16,460 nt of DNA. Source: Phoronis ovalis. Lineage: Eukaryota > Phoronida > Phoronidae. The notes below the pieces were generated by a model, which saw nothing but the letters and a program-made list of their open reading frames with translations, was not told the origin of the DNA and searched no databases. Every line of letters starts with the position of its first letter. Within the stretch, counting starts at the first letter, position 1. Made by a program: the position numbers and the translations under genes. This document shows, piece after piece, positions 1 to 9,470 of the stretch. The DNA is taken from NCBI GenBank assembly GCA_028565635.1, contig JAOXYB010023692.1, positions 1 to 16,460 on the forward strand, given 5' to 3'.

Positions 1-18
1 TGGATTTATTTTTCCACC

Positions 19-67
19 CCACCACCTATAATATGTATTTAAGTACGATACCCACCACCCGTAATAT
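19..67. repeat. Weak period-33 direct repeat (CCACCACC..TAATAT)
   Basis: The 16-mer at 19-34 (CCACCACCTATAATAT) recurs at 52-67 with two changes (TA to CG), an offset of 33 bases. Only two copies are in view and the left edge of the window may cut the array. This looks like a small minisatellite remnant in an intron, with no inferred function. Confidence 0.45.
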
Positions 68-87
68 TTCTATTCAATTGCCGTCCG

Positions 88-99
88 CCCCCCCCCCCC
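88..99 (+). repeat. Poly-C run of 12
   Basis: Twelve consecutive C residues follow ccgtccg in an otherwise AT-rich intron. Homopolymer runs of this kind vary in length and are prone to sequencing error. No function is inferred. Confidence 0.9.
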
Positions 100-349
100 A
101 TACAATTGAAAGCGGAACAGCCCTTACCATGTTGAACTGCACATACTTTAACTACTATAAAATATAGACAATATTGAATCCTATGCGAAAGACTGACAGA
201 AATAGGCCTTTAGAACTTTCTGACAAATACTATTATGTGACTTCTGTTAACCAAACAAAGTAAAAGCTGTGCTGATTTGTGTTGTTGTATACAGAGTTTG
301 ACTGTTTATCACTAGAAACGGTGGCTTACTTCATTCTCTTACTGTGTAG

Positions 350-470
350 GTACTCAGGAAATACCCATGTTTATGGAATATTGACAAACCAATGAAAAAG
401 AGGCCAAAGCTATTCATTGTCAATCTTCAGTGGACGCCCAAAGATGATGCAGCAATGCTAAAAATAAATG
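350..470 (+). CDS. Sirt7: Sirtuin 7, internal exon (end of catalytic domain)
   Basis: Codes for about 40 residues reading VLRKYPCLWNIDKP, then KKRPKLFIVNLQWTPKDD, then AAMLKIN, ending with the first base of a Gly codon. This matches the end of the SIRT7 sirtuin domain; human SIRT7 has VLKKYPRLW and RRPKLYIVNLQWTPKDDWA here. In the family this region forms the last strands of the Rossmann fold that binds NAD+. The enzyme is an NAD-dependent lysine deacylase of nucleoli and chromatin (H3K18ac is the known mammalian substrate). The exon begins in phase 0 after tgtgtag (AG 348-349) and ends before the donor GTATTA at 471, leaving one base that pairs with GT of the next exon to make Gly. The ATG at 392 is internal, not a start. 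The catalytic His and zinc-binding Cys residues are encoded upstream of the window. Confidence 0.93.
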
Positions 471-802
471 GTATTATTTTAAATAAATCTTTCTAAAGTA
501 ATCAATAATTTCTGCTTTAACTAATAACTTTCACATCTTTAAAAACTGGTGAGTGTTTTGGAAGTCACAAGCGGGATTAACATATCATCAATTTACAGTA
601 AATAAAATGCTTTCAAAATTTGTTTTATTATGTGTCAAATTGGAGCAGATTTTGAGTAGACTAAATGCATATGATGTAATAATTCATCATGAACATTTTG
701 TTAAGCATCATAGTACCGCCATCCTATAACTTGCTTGTTCCATACCTTTTCAAAAGTTTTGTAGTTTTTAACATTGACAATCTTTATTCACTTATTTTAT
801 AG
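471..802 (+). other. Sirt7: Sirt7 intron
   Basis: A 332-base intron between two exons that join in frame through a split Gly codon (G|GT). The donor is GTATTA and the acceptor is cacttattttatag. The interior is AT-rich and I see no other feature in it. Confidence 0.9.
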
Positions 803-869
803 GTAAATGTGATGATGTGATGAAAAGGGTAATGCAGCATTTATCTTTAACTGTTCCATCATATGAAAG
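803..869 (+). CDS. Sirt7: Sirtuin 7, short internal exon
   Basis: A 67-base exon. Its first two bases finish the Gly codon; it then reads KCDDVMKRVMQHLSLTVP and SYE, and ends with AG, the first two bases of an Arg codon. The human SIRT7 counterpart is GKCDDVMRLLMAELGLEIPAYSR, the helix that closes the sirtuin domain. The donor is GTAACA at 870 and the preceding acceptor AG lies at 801-802. Both junction phases agree with the flanking exons, which makes this short exon secure. Confidence 0.93.
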
Positions 870-1081
870 GTAACAATGATACACTGCATTCATACAGTAG
901 AAGCCCATATTAATATATAATTGGGTTACAGCTTATTTACAACTTTTTCAGCTTGTTAATATTTAGTGAAAACTAGAAAAATAGAATTTCCATGAATTAC
1001 TGAATGATGTGTACCTCATACGCCCTGTAATGTACTTGAATTGTTTTGTGTCCATACGTAATGTCATGTGTCTTTTTGTAG
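870..1081 (+). other. Sirt7: Sirt7 last intron
   Basis: A 212-base AT-rich intron with donor GTAACA and acceptor gtctttttgtag (AG 1080-1081). It interrupts an Arg codon (AG|G). The open frame that runs through its last bases from an ATG at 1068 is intronic, so that ATG is not a start codon. Confidence 0.9.
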
Positions 1082-2585
1082 GGAACTGGATCCTTTGTTT
1101 CATAGTGCAATACCACTGAGAACTGATGAAGAGCAATCAACATCACAGAAAATTTTGGAAATTCCTCAGTGTATACTTAATAAACATAATAACAAAAAAA
1201 GATCCATTCGAGGTTTGCTTGGGATTACTGAACATGAAAAATGCAAGGATGACAAGTGTGCAAAAAATGAATGTACAGAAAAGGAATGCTCAGAGATTAA
1301 TAAACTAATTAATTCTCAGAATAAAGCAGAACCACTCAAGCTGTGTGATTTAATTCACCATGCCATTGTAAAAACTTTTAATGCCGAACTAGCTGCCGAA
1401 AAGGCATTAGCAGCTCAAACAGCTGAAAAACAAGATATTGTAGAAATTATAGAACCAAAAAGTGTTTGTTATAATGACAAAAATATGTCAGCGTCATCTG
1501 TGTCATGCTCATCATCATTATCAAAAGGTCCATCTTGTACAGTGACAAGTTTTAATAGTGACAGGTTATCTGAAAGAGAACATTGTACAATTAACACGTT
1601 AGTACACCAACTACCTAATTCATCTGTTCCGGAATATAGCAGACTACAATCGAAGGAGGGAATGGACTCCCAAACTAATCCTCATCATGGAGTATACAAT
1701 CCATATCCATTTTCAATGGCTTATGGGATGCCACATTTTGGACACTTTGTGCATGATGTGGTAACTGTTGGTAACACTAGGCAGCAAATAAGGAATATGG
1801 AAATTCAAAGATCTCCTCGTACTGACCAGAGGGTGGTGCAAGATCATGGCAATTCATCTGAAGATCAGTTTAATAATTCTAATCGTTTAATACAGTTACC
1901 TATAAATGGAGTATTACCTATGAATGGAATCTCGCAAAATGAACCAATGAATCTTACTTGTAAACCAATTAAAGAAACTAGCTCTTCCAGGAAACCGAAA
2001 AGTGATGGAAATGAAAGACATATTAGGGAGAATACATTCAATGATTTTCATCAGCAAGTTATGGAGCAGTTACATAGAGATCGTGTTTATTCAGAAATAA
2101 TGCAAAATCATTTGAAAACACAGACTACATCAAGAGATAATGAAGATTTGACCAGTTCTAAATTAAATGAACATCAATACAAAATGATGTATGGTAGTGA
2201 AGTATCAAAGCATAGTTTAAATTATGAGTACAATCGTATGTCTCCATTTGCTGTTAGAAGTTTAATGCAAGTGCAATCAGATGGCTTTAAGCCCAGATTA
2301 CAAGTAGAAAAATATACTGAAAATGTGGATAGCAAGCATATGTCAATGCAAACTGCTGAATCTCTTGTCCAGAGAAACTCCAATGACTTTGTCAGGAGGG
2401 AGTCAGAGAAGACACTTAGAATTGATTCAAGGAGTATGTCACTGAATGGTGAAACGCGTTGCAAAAGTAAATCTGCAAATGATAGTAAATTTGAATCTGG
2501 CATTAAACGACCTGTTTCTGTGCCGGGCTGGTATGGCAAAGGATATCATCCCAAACGAGTAAAACGAAAAAAGTCGTTTACTTAA
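1082..2585 (+). CDS. Sirt7: Sirtuin 7, terminal coding exon with long disordered tail
   Basis: After completing an Arg codon, 500 codons run to TAA at 2583-2585. The start (ELDPLFHSAIPLRTDEE) matches the SIRT7 segment after the catalytic domain; human has QDPIFSLATPLRAGEE. The end (PGWYGKGYHPKRVKRKKSFT) matches the human tail GGWFGRGCTKRTKRKKVT, a basic nucleolar-targeting region. Between these ends human SIRT7 has only some tens of residues, while this protein has more than 450. They are rich in Ser, Asn, Gln, Lys and Glu and are probably disordered. Visible pieces are a CX4CX4CX4C array (1242-1289), a likely helix rich in Ala, Glu and Lys (about 1341-1448), an aromatic patch around NPYPFSMAYGMPHFG, and PMNLTCK (1944-1964), which resembles a CtBP-binding motif. 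Long SIRT7 tails occur in other insects (the Drosophila protein is also long), so I read the expansion as lineage-specific, not a gene-model error. The frame is intact over its whole length. Confidence 0.93.
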
Positions 2586-3165
2586 AATCAATATAAACAC
2601 TATGTGAATGAACTTAGAAGGATTTCTACAAACTGAGGTTTAGTCATCATGGTTAGTTAACAGACTACAAACTGTATAACAATGTTTTGTTATATTTTGC
2701 TCAGTAATCACCCTTGGTGATTAATTGACAATCTTGGACAGTCTTGTTTTTCATTTTTTTAAATAAGATTTTGTACCTCTTCACCTGGCCACCCGCATAT
2801 ATGGCAGCTACCCAGTTTCTCCATTTCAGACAATTAATATCTCACCTTAGTTTAAATACTATAATTCACTTCAAATTTTTTGACAACCATACTTTCTTGT
2901 TCCATGCCACCTCTGCCTTATTAAATTGTACCTCCTGTTCAGAATGTTCTCTATACTATCATGTTCTGTTAACAAGCTCATTATTCTGTACTGATCCCTA
3001 GATGCTATTCCAATTATTACAATGTCTGCATCATTGAGTACCCTGCATTAACATTGGTTGCTGTTTCTTAAAATGTTTTGATAATTTATATTTCATGTTA
3101 ACAAGAATAGGATAATTATTGCATGGAATTAAAAACAAGCACAATAAAGTAAAGGCATCAGCTGA
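2586..3165 (+). other. Sirt7: Probable Sirt7 3' UTR
   Basis: Follows the TAA stop directly. It is AT-rich, with a more pyrimidine-rich stretch at about 2765-3000. The end is placed by the AATAAA at 3143 and is therefore approximate. A variant signal, ATTAAA at 2920-2925, could give a shorter form, and further AATAAA copies at 3479, 3532 and 3811 could give longer ones. Confidence 0.55.
3143..3148 (+). terminator. Sirt7: Candidate Sirt7 polyadenylation signal AATAAA
   Basis: First canonical AATAAA after the Sirt7 stop codon, about 560 bases downstream. A GT-containing stretch (catgtggtgct, near 3178-3188) follows at the distance expected for a downstream element. Transcript ends would be needed to choose between this and the later copies. 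Confidence 0.5.
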
Positions 3166-4704
3166 ACGCGCAAATTTCATGTGGTGCTAATAACTTGCCG
3201 GTGACTCTTATTTAATATAAGTGTGGACATAGTGTGATAAAATAACCTTTTTTACACTAACAAAGATTAAGGAAAAGAAGGTTATAATTCTTTTTTAAAT
3301 GTGAGAGTGTATAAAATATAGATCCTAGTAACAAACATCTTAACTGTGAGTTTGAAATTGTTATAAGTAGCATTATGTCAATAGAAAAGACATATCTAAA
3401 TAGTATAGCATTTACTTTTATGTAATTCATATATATTGCATAGAATTTCTCTTTCATCGATTATGTTTATTAATTTATAATAAAAAAATGTATAGATAAG
3501 TTTATTAGTATAAAGTTTCATTAGAAACATCAATAAATTTACATCAAATGCATCCTGTGCTACCATGGCCATGCCTAAATGAAGTTGGATTTTGAAGCAT
3601 GAGCCCGGGAGTATGATGTGTATTTCACAATCCATTGATATCAAGTAATCTGTATGGATACTTCAAAGAGAGCTGCTGAAGTTTAATAGCAGATCAACAA
3701 TCACATTTTTCTTTTAGCATTTACATCACCAAATATTGGAAAACTTTTTCGCAAGTTACTACTTGTTTGATAAATCTTAAATGATGTAAGTATTGGAGAC
3801 ACCATGTGGCAATAAAAGAAACTAAACTTAACATGGACACTTCAGAAACATTTTTCTGTAGCAATGTTTCTACCCTGGTCTTAAAATACTTTCCATAGAA
3901 TTATATACTTGTGCGGTAATATAAATTGATGAGTGCAGTTTGTTGTAGAAATTACCCCAGGATTAATTTATGCTTTTTTTTGCATAAAAAACAGACTTTT
4001 ATGTGAGAGTTCTCTTGTTCTAGGTGTTGGTGTAATGACATTTGTAAATGCAGCTGCAGTGATGTATGACTCCCGAGTATGAACTTAGCACAGACCTATA
4101 TGTACTTGTTTAAATTTGTGTAGCAAATACCCAAGCAAACATTTATTTAAATGCACAAACACAATATATTGAAATGGATTAACCTTAGGAAAAGCAAACA
4201 ATTTTCAAATCAAACCTGTCTACCAATTTGATTACAGTAAACACAAGCTAAGCTGACTTATCTCGCGTTTTTAAATATTATTATCTAAAATGAGAAATTA
4301 ATAAGAATATTAAGCTTCGTGTGAGGTAAATTATCAAGATCATAAACTATTATCAAAGTCCGCATTCTTGAAGAGGTGCTTGTATAGCTACTTCCCGTTA
4401 GGTGGCGCTGTAGTTAGGCATTGGTCTATGGCGACTTCGTTATTAGAGCTCTTAAAAGAATATCTTTCTGTAACACATTTGGATTGTAATATCGTATTTT
4501 ATACAGAAGTAGGCATTTTATACATGTAGTGTTGAATGCAGACAAATATGTATACAATAGACCAGTATTTAGGAAGACTATATATAATTGAGTAAAGAAT
4601 AACAGTGAAGAATGCCGCATATTGTGTGAGTGTTTTCCAGAGGTCAATTCTAGTTATAGCTGATTACCTATTCAAATTAAACATAGCTATAGAAACCTAA
4701 GCTG
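3166..4704. other. AT-rich intergenic spacer between Sirt7 and Pde11
   Basis: No open frame here resembles a protein; the short ones on either strand are low-complexity and AT-driven. Additional AATAAA motifs lie at 3479-3484, 3532-3537 and 3811-3816. The clearest sites are a CTCF-like core at 4395-4410 and, at the right end, the putative Pde11 promoter. No RNA gene or mobile-element ends were recognised. Confidence 0.6.
4395..4410 (+). promoter_or_regulatory. CTCF-like binding motif
   Basis: The sequence ccgttAGGTGGCGCTg contains a perfect match to the core AGRKGGCRSY of the animal CTCF consensus; three of the five preceding consensus positions (CCASY) also match. It stands out from its AT-rich surroundings. 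It lies about 310 bases upstream of the putative Pde11 start site and between two genes in tandem, a position that suits an insulator. Binding is inferred from the motif alone. Confidence 0.45.
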
Positions 4705-4710
4705 TCAGTC
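4705..4710 (+). promoter_or_regulatory. Pde11: Candidate Pde11 initiator (TCAGTC)
   Basis: TCAGTC fits the arthropod initiator TCAGT/TCAKTY. Taking the A at 4707 as +1 gives a 5' UTR of 107 bases to the ATG at 4814. There is no TATA box at the expected distance. A second, weaker TCAGCA lies at 4745. Transcription could also start at other upstream exons outside this reading, because Pde11 genes often have several promoters. Confidence 0.35.
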
Positions 4711-4813
4711 AAAGAGCTTCAAACTGGAGCCGAATCGCGAACAGTCAGCACTTGTTCGAAGGGCCTTGCGTTCAGGTGGAGGAAGGAGTAAAAGGCCAAC
4801 TAGAGGGTCAAAA

Positions 4814-5539
4814 ATGTCTGGCGAAATTGACCCTGAAAAGGACCCTCCCAATCGAGCCGAATATGATCGTACAGAGCAATGGTTAGACGAACACTCTGAA
4901 TTCGTGCATGATTATTTTTCACGTAAAGCTACCAGGACTATGGTGGATGCTTGGTTAATTTCTCATGCTTTATCTCAATGCCGGCTGGAAGTGACTGGAA
5001 CCACTCACGAACATTCAGGGTCCAATTCTAACTCTAGTTCAAGGGCCAATTCTGGGGCTAACACACCTGTTCGAAAAATTTCTGCCCAAGAGTTTGAAAG
5101 GGGCGGGACCTTAAAGCCAATGGTTTCTACAGTAGATGGAACACCAACGTTTTTAAGTGTTCATAATCAAAAAACAGATATGAGAAATAAACCTTTAAGG
5201 AGAACTCGTAGCGAATTAAAAGCTTTAGATGAAAGAGAAATATTGTATGAACTTGTTATGGATATTTGTAATGAATTAGACGTGACATCATTATGTCATA
5301 AAATTTTACAAAATGTTAGTGTATTAGTTAATGCAGATCGTTGTTCCTTATTTTTGGCACGAGGGGAAAGAGGATCTTGTGATCGGACACTAATCAGTAA
5401 GTTATTTGATGTTCATAGTGAATCAATTTTAGAAGACTGTATGCGTCAAAAAGAAGAAATTCACATCCCCTGGGGAACGGGAATAATTGGATATGTGGCT
5501 GAAACAGGAGTACCTCTGAATATCCCTAATGCTTACCAG
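4814..5539 (+). CDS. Pde11: Dual cAMP/cGMP phosphodiesterase 11, first coding exon
   Basis: Encodes residues 1-242 of a cyclic-nucleotide phosphodiesterase, ending in phase 0. Residues 22-53 (QWLDEHSEFVHDYF, SRKATRTMVDAWLISHA) are the conserved N-terminal motif of the PDE5/6/11 group. A Ser/Asn-rich linker follows, then TPVRKISAQEFERGG (84-98), then a basic stretch, then GAF-A from about residue 140 (REILYELVMDICNELDVTSL, NADRCSLFLARG, KLFDV, WGTGIIGYVAETG, NIPNAYQ). Drosophila Pde11 has nearly the same RKIS-EFERGG, DGTPTFLS and GAF-A segments, so Pde11 is preferred to Pde6 or PDE5. RKIS (Ser90) matches the kinase site of mammalian PDE5. The family hydrolyses cAMP and cGMP; GAF domains regulate it, and the catalytic domain lies downstream of the window. 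The start is the first in-frame ATG after an in-frame stop at 4661 and has A at -3. The exon ends at CAG, before the donor GTAATT at 5540, partway through GAF-A. Confidence 0.92.
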
Positions 5540-5663
5540 GTAATTGTTTCTAACTATTACAATTCTATGACTAATATATTCTTAGGTAATTTCTTTAGGG
5601 ATTATGTAATGTTGCATGACAAAACAAATGAATGGGCAATTATGTCCTTATCAATAATTGAAT

Positions 5664-5669
5664 AATAAA
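5664..5669 (+). terminator. Pde11: Candidate intronic polyadenylation signal AATAAA
   Basis: If the donor at 5540 is not used, the frame continues 41 codons past Gln242 to TAA at 5663-5665. The AATAAA at 5664-5669 overlaps that stop. A GT-rich tract (agttagtgtgggggttagg and gtgttttgtt, about 5722-5765) follows at roughly the right distance for a downstream element. This could yield a short PDE11 product of 283 residues with incomplete GAF-A. In AT-rich DNA the hexamer also arises by chance. Confidence 0.3.
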
Positions 5670-8600
5670 GATAAAAAATAATAACTAATTAAACGGTGAT
5701 AAGTTGAAGTGTCGTAATGATAAGTTAGTGTGGGGGTTAGGTATAAAGTCTAATGTGTTTTGTTATACATTTATGTATAATTACCACGTGTATAATTGCA
5801 ATTTATTAACACATGCATATTAAATTAATTAATAATTATAGGTATAATCTTAAGTTGAAAATTAATTTCTTAGGTATGTTTCACCGTAATGACAAATGAT
5901 AATCTTTTTCATATTTTATGATTTTCAAGACTTGTCTTGTAGCTAACTAATTCAGGAATTTTCTTATTAACATTTTAGGCCTTGGAACAATAGGATATTA
6001 GGAGTTATATAGTATTAATATGTAGCGGGGATATTACTGAAAAAAATGGGTTACTTGGTAATTGAAAATGGGCAACAAATCCCTGTAAAGTATTCATTTA
6101 TTGAAAATGGTTTATGGAAATAGTTTCATGTTTGTATTAAAGAAGTATTACCAGGGGTACAAAGAGTAACAAAAGTCTGTGGTTTGTGTATTTCTAAGTA
6201 CTTCAAACATAAGTATTTTGTGGCTGTTGAGTAATCTGTAACTTTTAATAATCCTTATTACAAATATGAGGGATAAACTCAATTAATGTCCTTCAATTGT
6301 ACCAGAAAAACCAACTCAATGAACCCTAAGAATATTTGGAACAAACTCAAAGCTGTTGCTATGAATTGCAATGGTTATTGCACCTCTTCCGACATAATTT
6401 ATAGCCAAGTAAACAAAATGCCATGATATACCACAAGGGTACAGCAATTAAGTTGTTTGTCAACACTAGCTACTTAATAACCAAACATTATTTTTACAGT
6501 AGTAGCTGTGGAGTTAGTAAAAATGTAATTTCTTTGGATTTTTTTGTCAATCGTATTTTTCTAAAAATACCAGATGGAAAAAAATAACAAAAATACTTGT
6601 ACATTGGGAAATTTAAGGGATAACACAGTTTTTATCTGTTATCGGTACTGAAAATTGTAAATGTAAATTTTATTTCAAATATTGATATTTCTAATTAAGC
6701 GTGCATAAAAAGTAAATCAAGAGAATGTAATGAAACCATCATCAAATTTTCTGCAGGCTCTAAAAATTATTGATCTATAAAGGCGTCAGCTTTTCATTAA
6801 GTAATCTTAATGTGAGCTGTTGTAGGATTGAAATATATTATGAATTATGTTTTATTTATTTTAGGATTTTGTGAAGGCTGAGATGTTTGCATTTTACCTT
6901 TAAAATGTCCCTTAATGTAGTAAGGGATAAGTGTCTGGTATTAATACATAATCAATTAATATTAGCTAAATATTCGTTTATGATATTCGTAGTTTGAGAA
7001 TAAGTATGATGTTAAAATTAAGCTAAAAGTAAAATTATACCAAAAACATGTTTAATTCCCATATTAAACTTAATCCTATGTCAAAAATATGATAAATCTT
7101 ATGGCTGTTTTTACATATCCCTGGTACCATCTTCAGCCATGGTTTTGACAGCGCATTGACTATTTATTTAATTCTTGTAGAGGAAAGTTATTTTGTGCAT
7201 TTATGAGTGTGATTTTTTTTGCAGCATGATTTTTATGAGTGGAAATTTGGTCATTTAAAAATGGTTTTCAGTTTGCATTTCCATTTAAGTCATTAAACAA
7301 TCAACTCCATTTTATCATAACAGCCAAGACTACTTTTTTTTCATGAATAATCACGATGGCAATAAATATAAAAGAACAGTTGCTTAATTCAAGAACAGTC
7401 TGTAACTTTCAATCAGTAAGCATCTTGAATTATTTCTCCCCGTGAGAATAATGATTCCGCAGATATGGATGCAGCTAGGGAACCCGAGGTATTGTAAAAT
7501 TAGCATCCCATATGCATCACTATTCCTGGAACTGCCCAGGGGACTGTATATTGTTTCATTGAGGCTAACAGAATAAATCATTTATATAGGTATTTCAATT
7601 GCTAGCTTTCAATTTGAGTTATCTCTGTTCAGTATATATGCTTTATTTAACATGCTGCATCAGCTGCAAATCATTCTGCAATATGCATTCACTGTACCAC
7701 ATTACATTACCTCTAGTTTCAATTACATTATCCTCAATTGCAACTTGCTGTTAATTGGTAAAAAACTAAATACCCAGCTAACAGTTTCCAAAAAATATTT
7801 CCATATACAAAGCGCCTCATGGTATTAAAGATGTTATAAAGATGCTCTCATATGACTTTACTACGTACAGAAATGTAATGCTTCCTAGTTGCAAGCTTCT
7901 GGCAATTGGCATTCTCAGTGGATTGTTTTATGAATAATTCATGTGATCCATAATTATGCAAAGTGCTCAACATCATGTATTGGCATGTAGTACCAATAGC
8001 TGAAGGCAGTTCTTGTGCCTATGTGACTAATGTAGCCAAATTCAAATATCTAGGGAATTGTTTTCTCTGCAAGATTAAGTATTATGAACCATTTAGTAAT
8101 TAAAACTATTTTTGCTTATCATAGAATTATTAAATTTGCATAAGAGATGTATTCATCATATCACAGCATATCACCGCTAGCTAACAATCATGATTACAAA
8201 AGGAACTGGCTATCCATTTGGGACATGAGAGTTATTTATTATGAATTATTCTCCATCATGAATGAAAACACAAGGACATGAAAAATATTTATAGATTCAT
8301 GATCATATTTTACAGTTAATTTTTGTGAACATTTTTTTTAAATTTGCAAAGCTGAATTTAATTGTTCAACACTATGCATAGAACAGAATGCACAACAGTC
8401 CAAAGGCAGGGAGCAACAGAATGAATGTGTTTGTATGGGTGTTTGTACCAAATAGTACTAATAGATCAAATGATTAGCTATCCAATTAGGCATAACCTTA
8501 CAAATGTGTAGTCTCTCATTGACCATGTTGTTTCTGTCCAATTATTTCAACAAGCCAAGAGGGAATATCCTTCATTCGTTTATTAACCTCTTAGTTTTTT

Positions 8601-9236
8601 TGGTAAACATTTGTGTGCTTTTGTAGATGTCCCAGTCATAATAGTTAGGTAGGAACCTGTATACTGATTACTACACCTGTTTACAACCGATGGTTATTAG
8701 TGTGTTAATTTCTTTCTGTTGAAACTTCACTGGAATTTATCTTCATGGGAATTCAAGTTTTCTGAAGTGCAGTTGTTGTTTTGTGATGAGAAGTTGAGAA
8801 GTTGATTTGCCATTTTTAAGTTGCTTTGTAAATTTTTCACAAACCAACTTTACTGTTGATTCAAATCTATCTTGAATAGTTTGAACGCTTGTTCAGCAGA
8901 AATGAATGTTGTAAGATAATGTGTTGATTTCTCATTTCTCTTAATTTTTATGGCATCAACAGTTGCACTTTTTATATAATTGACAAGTCTGGTTATAGAA
9001 GCAATGATACATTACAAAAAATTATGAATTCTAACCAACTGGGAATTTACCTAGTATATAATCTATTTCAATTATGTACAACAGACGTTTAATAACAGGT
9101 TTAGCATGAATGTTGAGTGATCTCAGTTTTCGTAATCTAAATCACTATCTTATATCATGTTGTCGCAAATTTGAAAAAGGAAAAATTAATAGTTAAGTCC
9201 TCTATCAACTTGTCAAGGATTATGACACCTATTTAC

Positions 9237-9268
9237 TAAAAAACGATACCTTTAAAAAACGATACCTT
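9237..9268. repeat. Perfect 16-bp tandem duplication
   Basis: The unit TAAAAAACGATACCTT occupies 9237-9252 and again 9253-9268 without a mismatch. It is probably a replication-slippage duplication in the intron. Confidence 0.9.
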
Positions 9269-9470
9269 GATTTATGTGTTGTATAGTATATATGTATCTA
9301 CATACTCAGTAGGTCTGCTTTCTGGATTTACACATTAAATAATATTACCCTGACCACAACTATGCCATATTACTTGCAAGTACTATTTTGTCAGTCAAAA
9401 ATGTCAGTCGAACTATTAGAAATTGATAGATCTTTATAAAAGGATATAAAACAGGAATAAAGAAACATAC

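Larger units (their letters stand above)
1..349 (+). other. Sirt7: Sirt7 intron (3' part), upstream of first visible exon
   Basis: Non-coding sequence ending in a pyrimidine-rich acceptor, ttctcttactgtgtag, whose AG lies at 348-349. The reading frame that starts at 350 is SIRT7, so this stretch should be the end of an upstream intron of that gene. It contains a C12 run and a weak period-33 repeat near its left edge. I see no coding signal in it. The exons carrying the sirtuin catalytic core lie to the left of the window. Confidence 0.75.

Noticed and set aside
1068-1081. ATG at 1068 as the start of an independent 505-residue protein
   Set aside because: This stretch is the end of an intron with acceptor gtctttttgtag. 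The frame is joined in phase to the upstream SIRT7 exons, so the ATG is intronic.
2222-2539. 105-codon minus-strand ORF opposite the Sirt7 terminal exon
   Set aside because: It is a shadow of the SIRT7 coding strand, with no protein similarity of its own and no splice or promoter context.
4766-4813. Extension of the Pde11 frame upstream to a TTG codon at 4766
   Set aside because: TTG is not a normal start in animal nuclear genes. The first ATG in this frame is at 4814, with A at -3, and the family-like sequence begins after it. The upstream stretch is read as 5' UTR.
7384-7581. 65-codon minus-strand ORF in the intron
   Set aside because: Low-complexity, hydrophobic AT-type composition with no recognised motif and no convincing splice sites in register.
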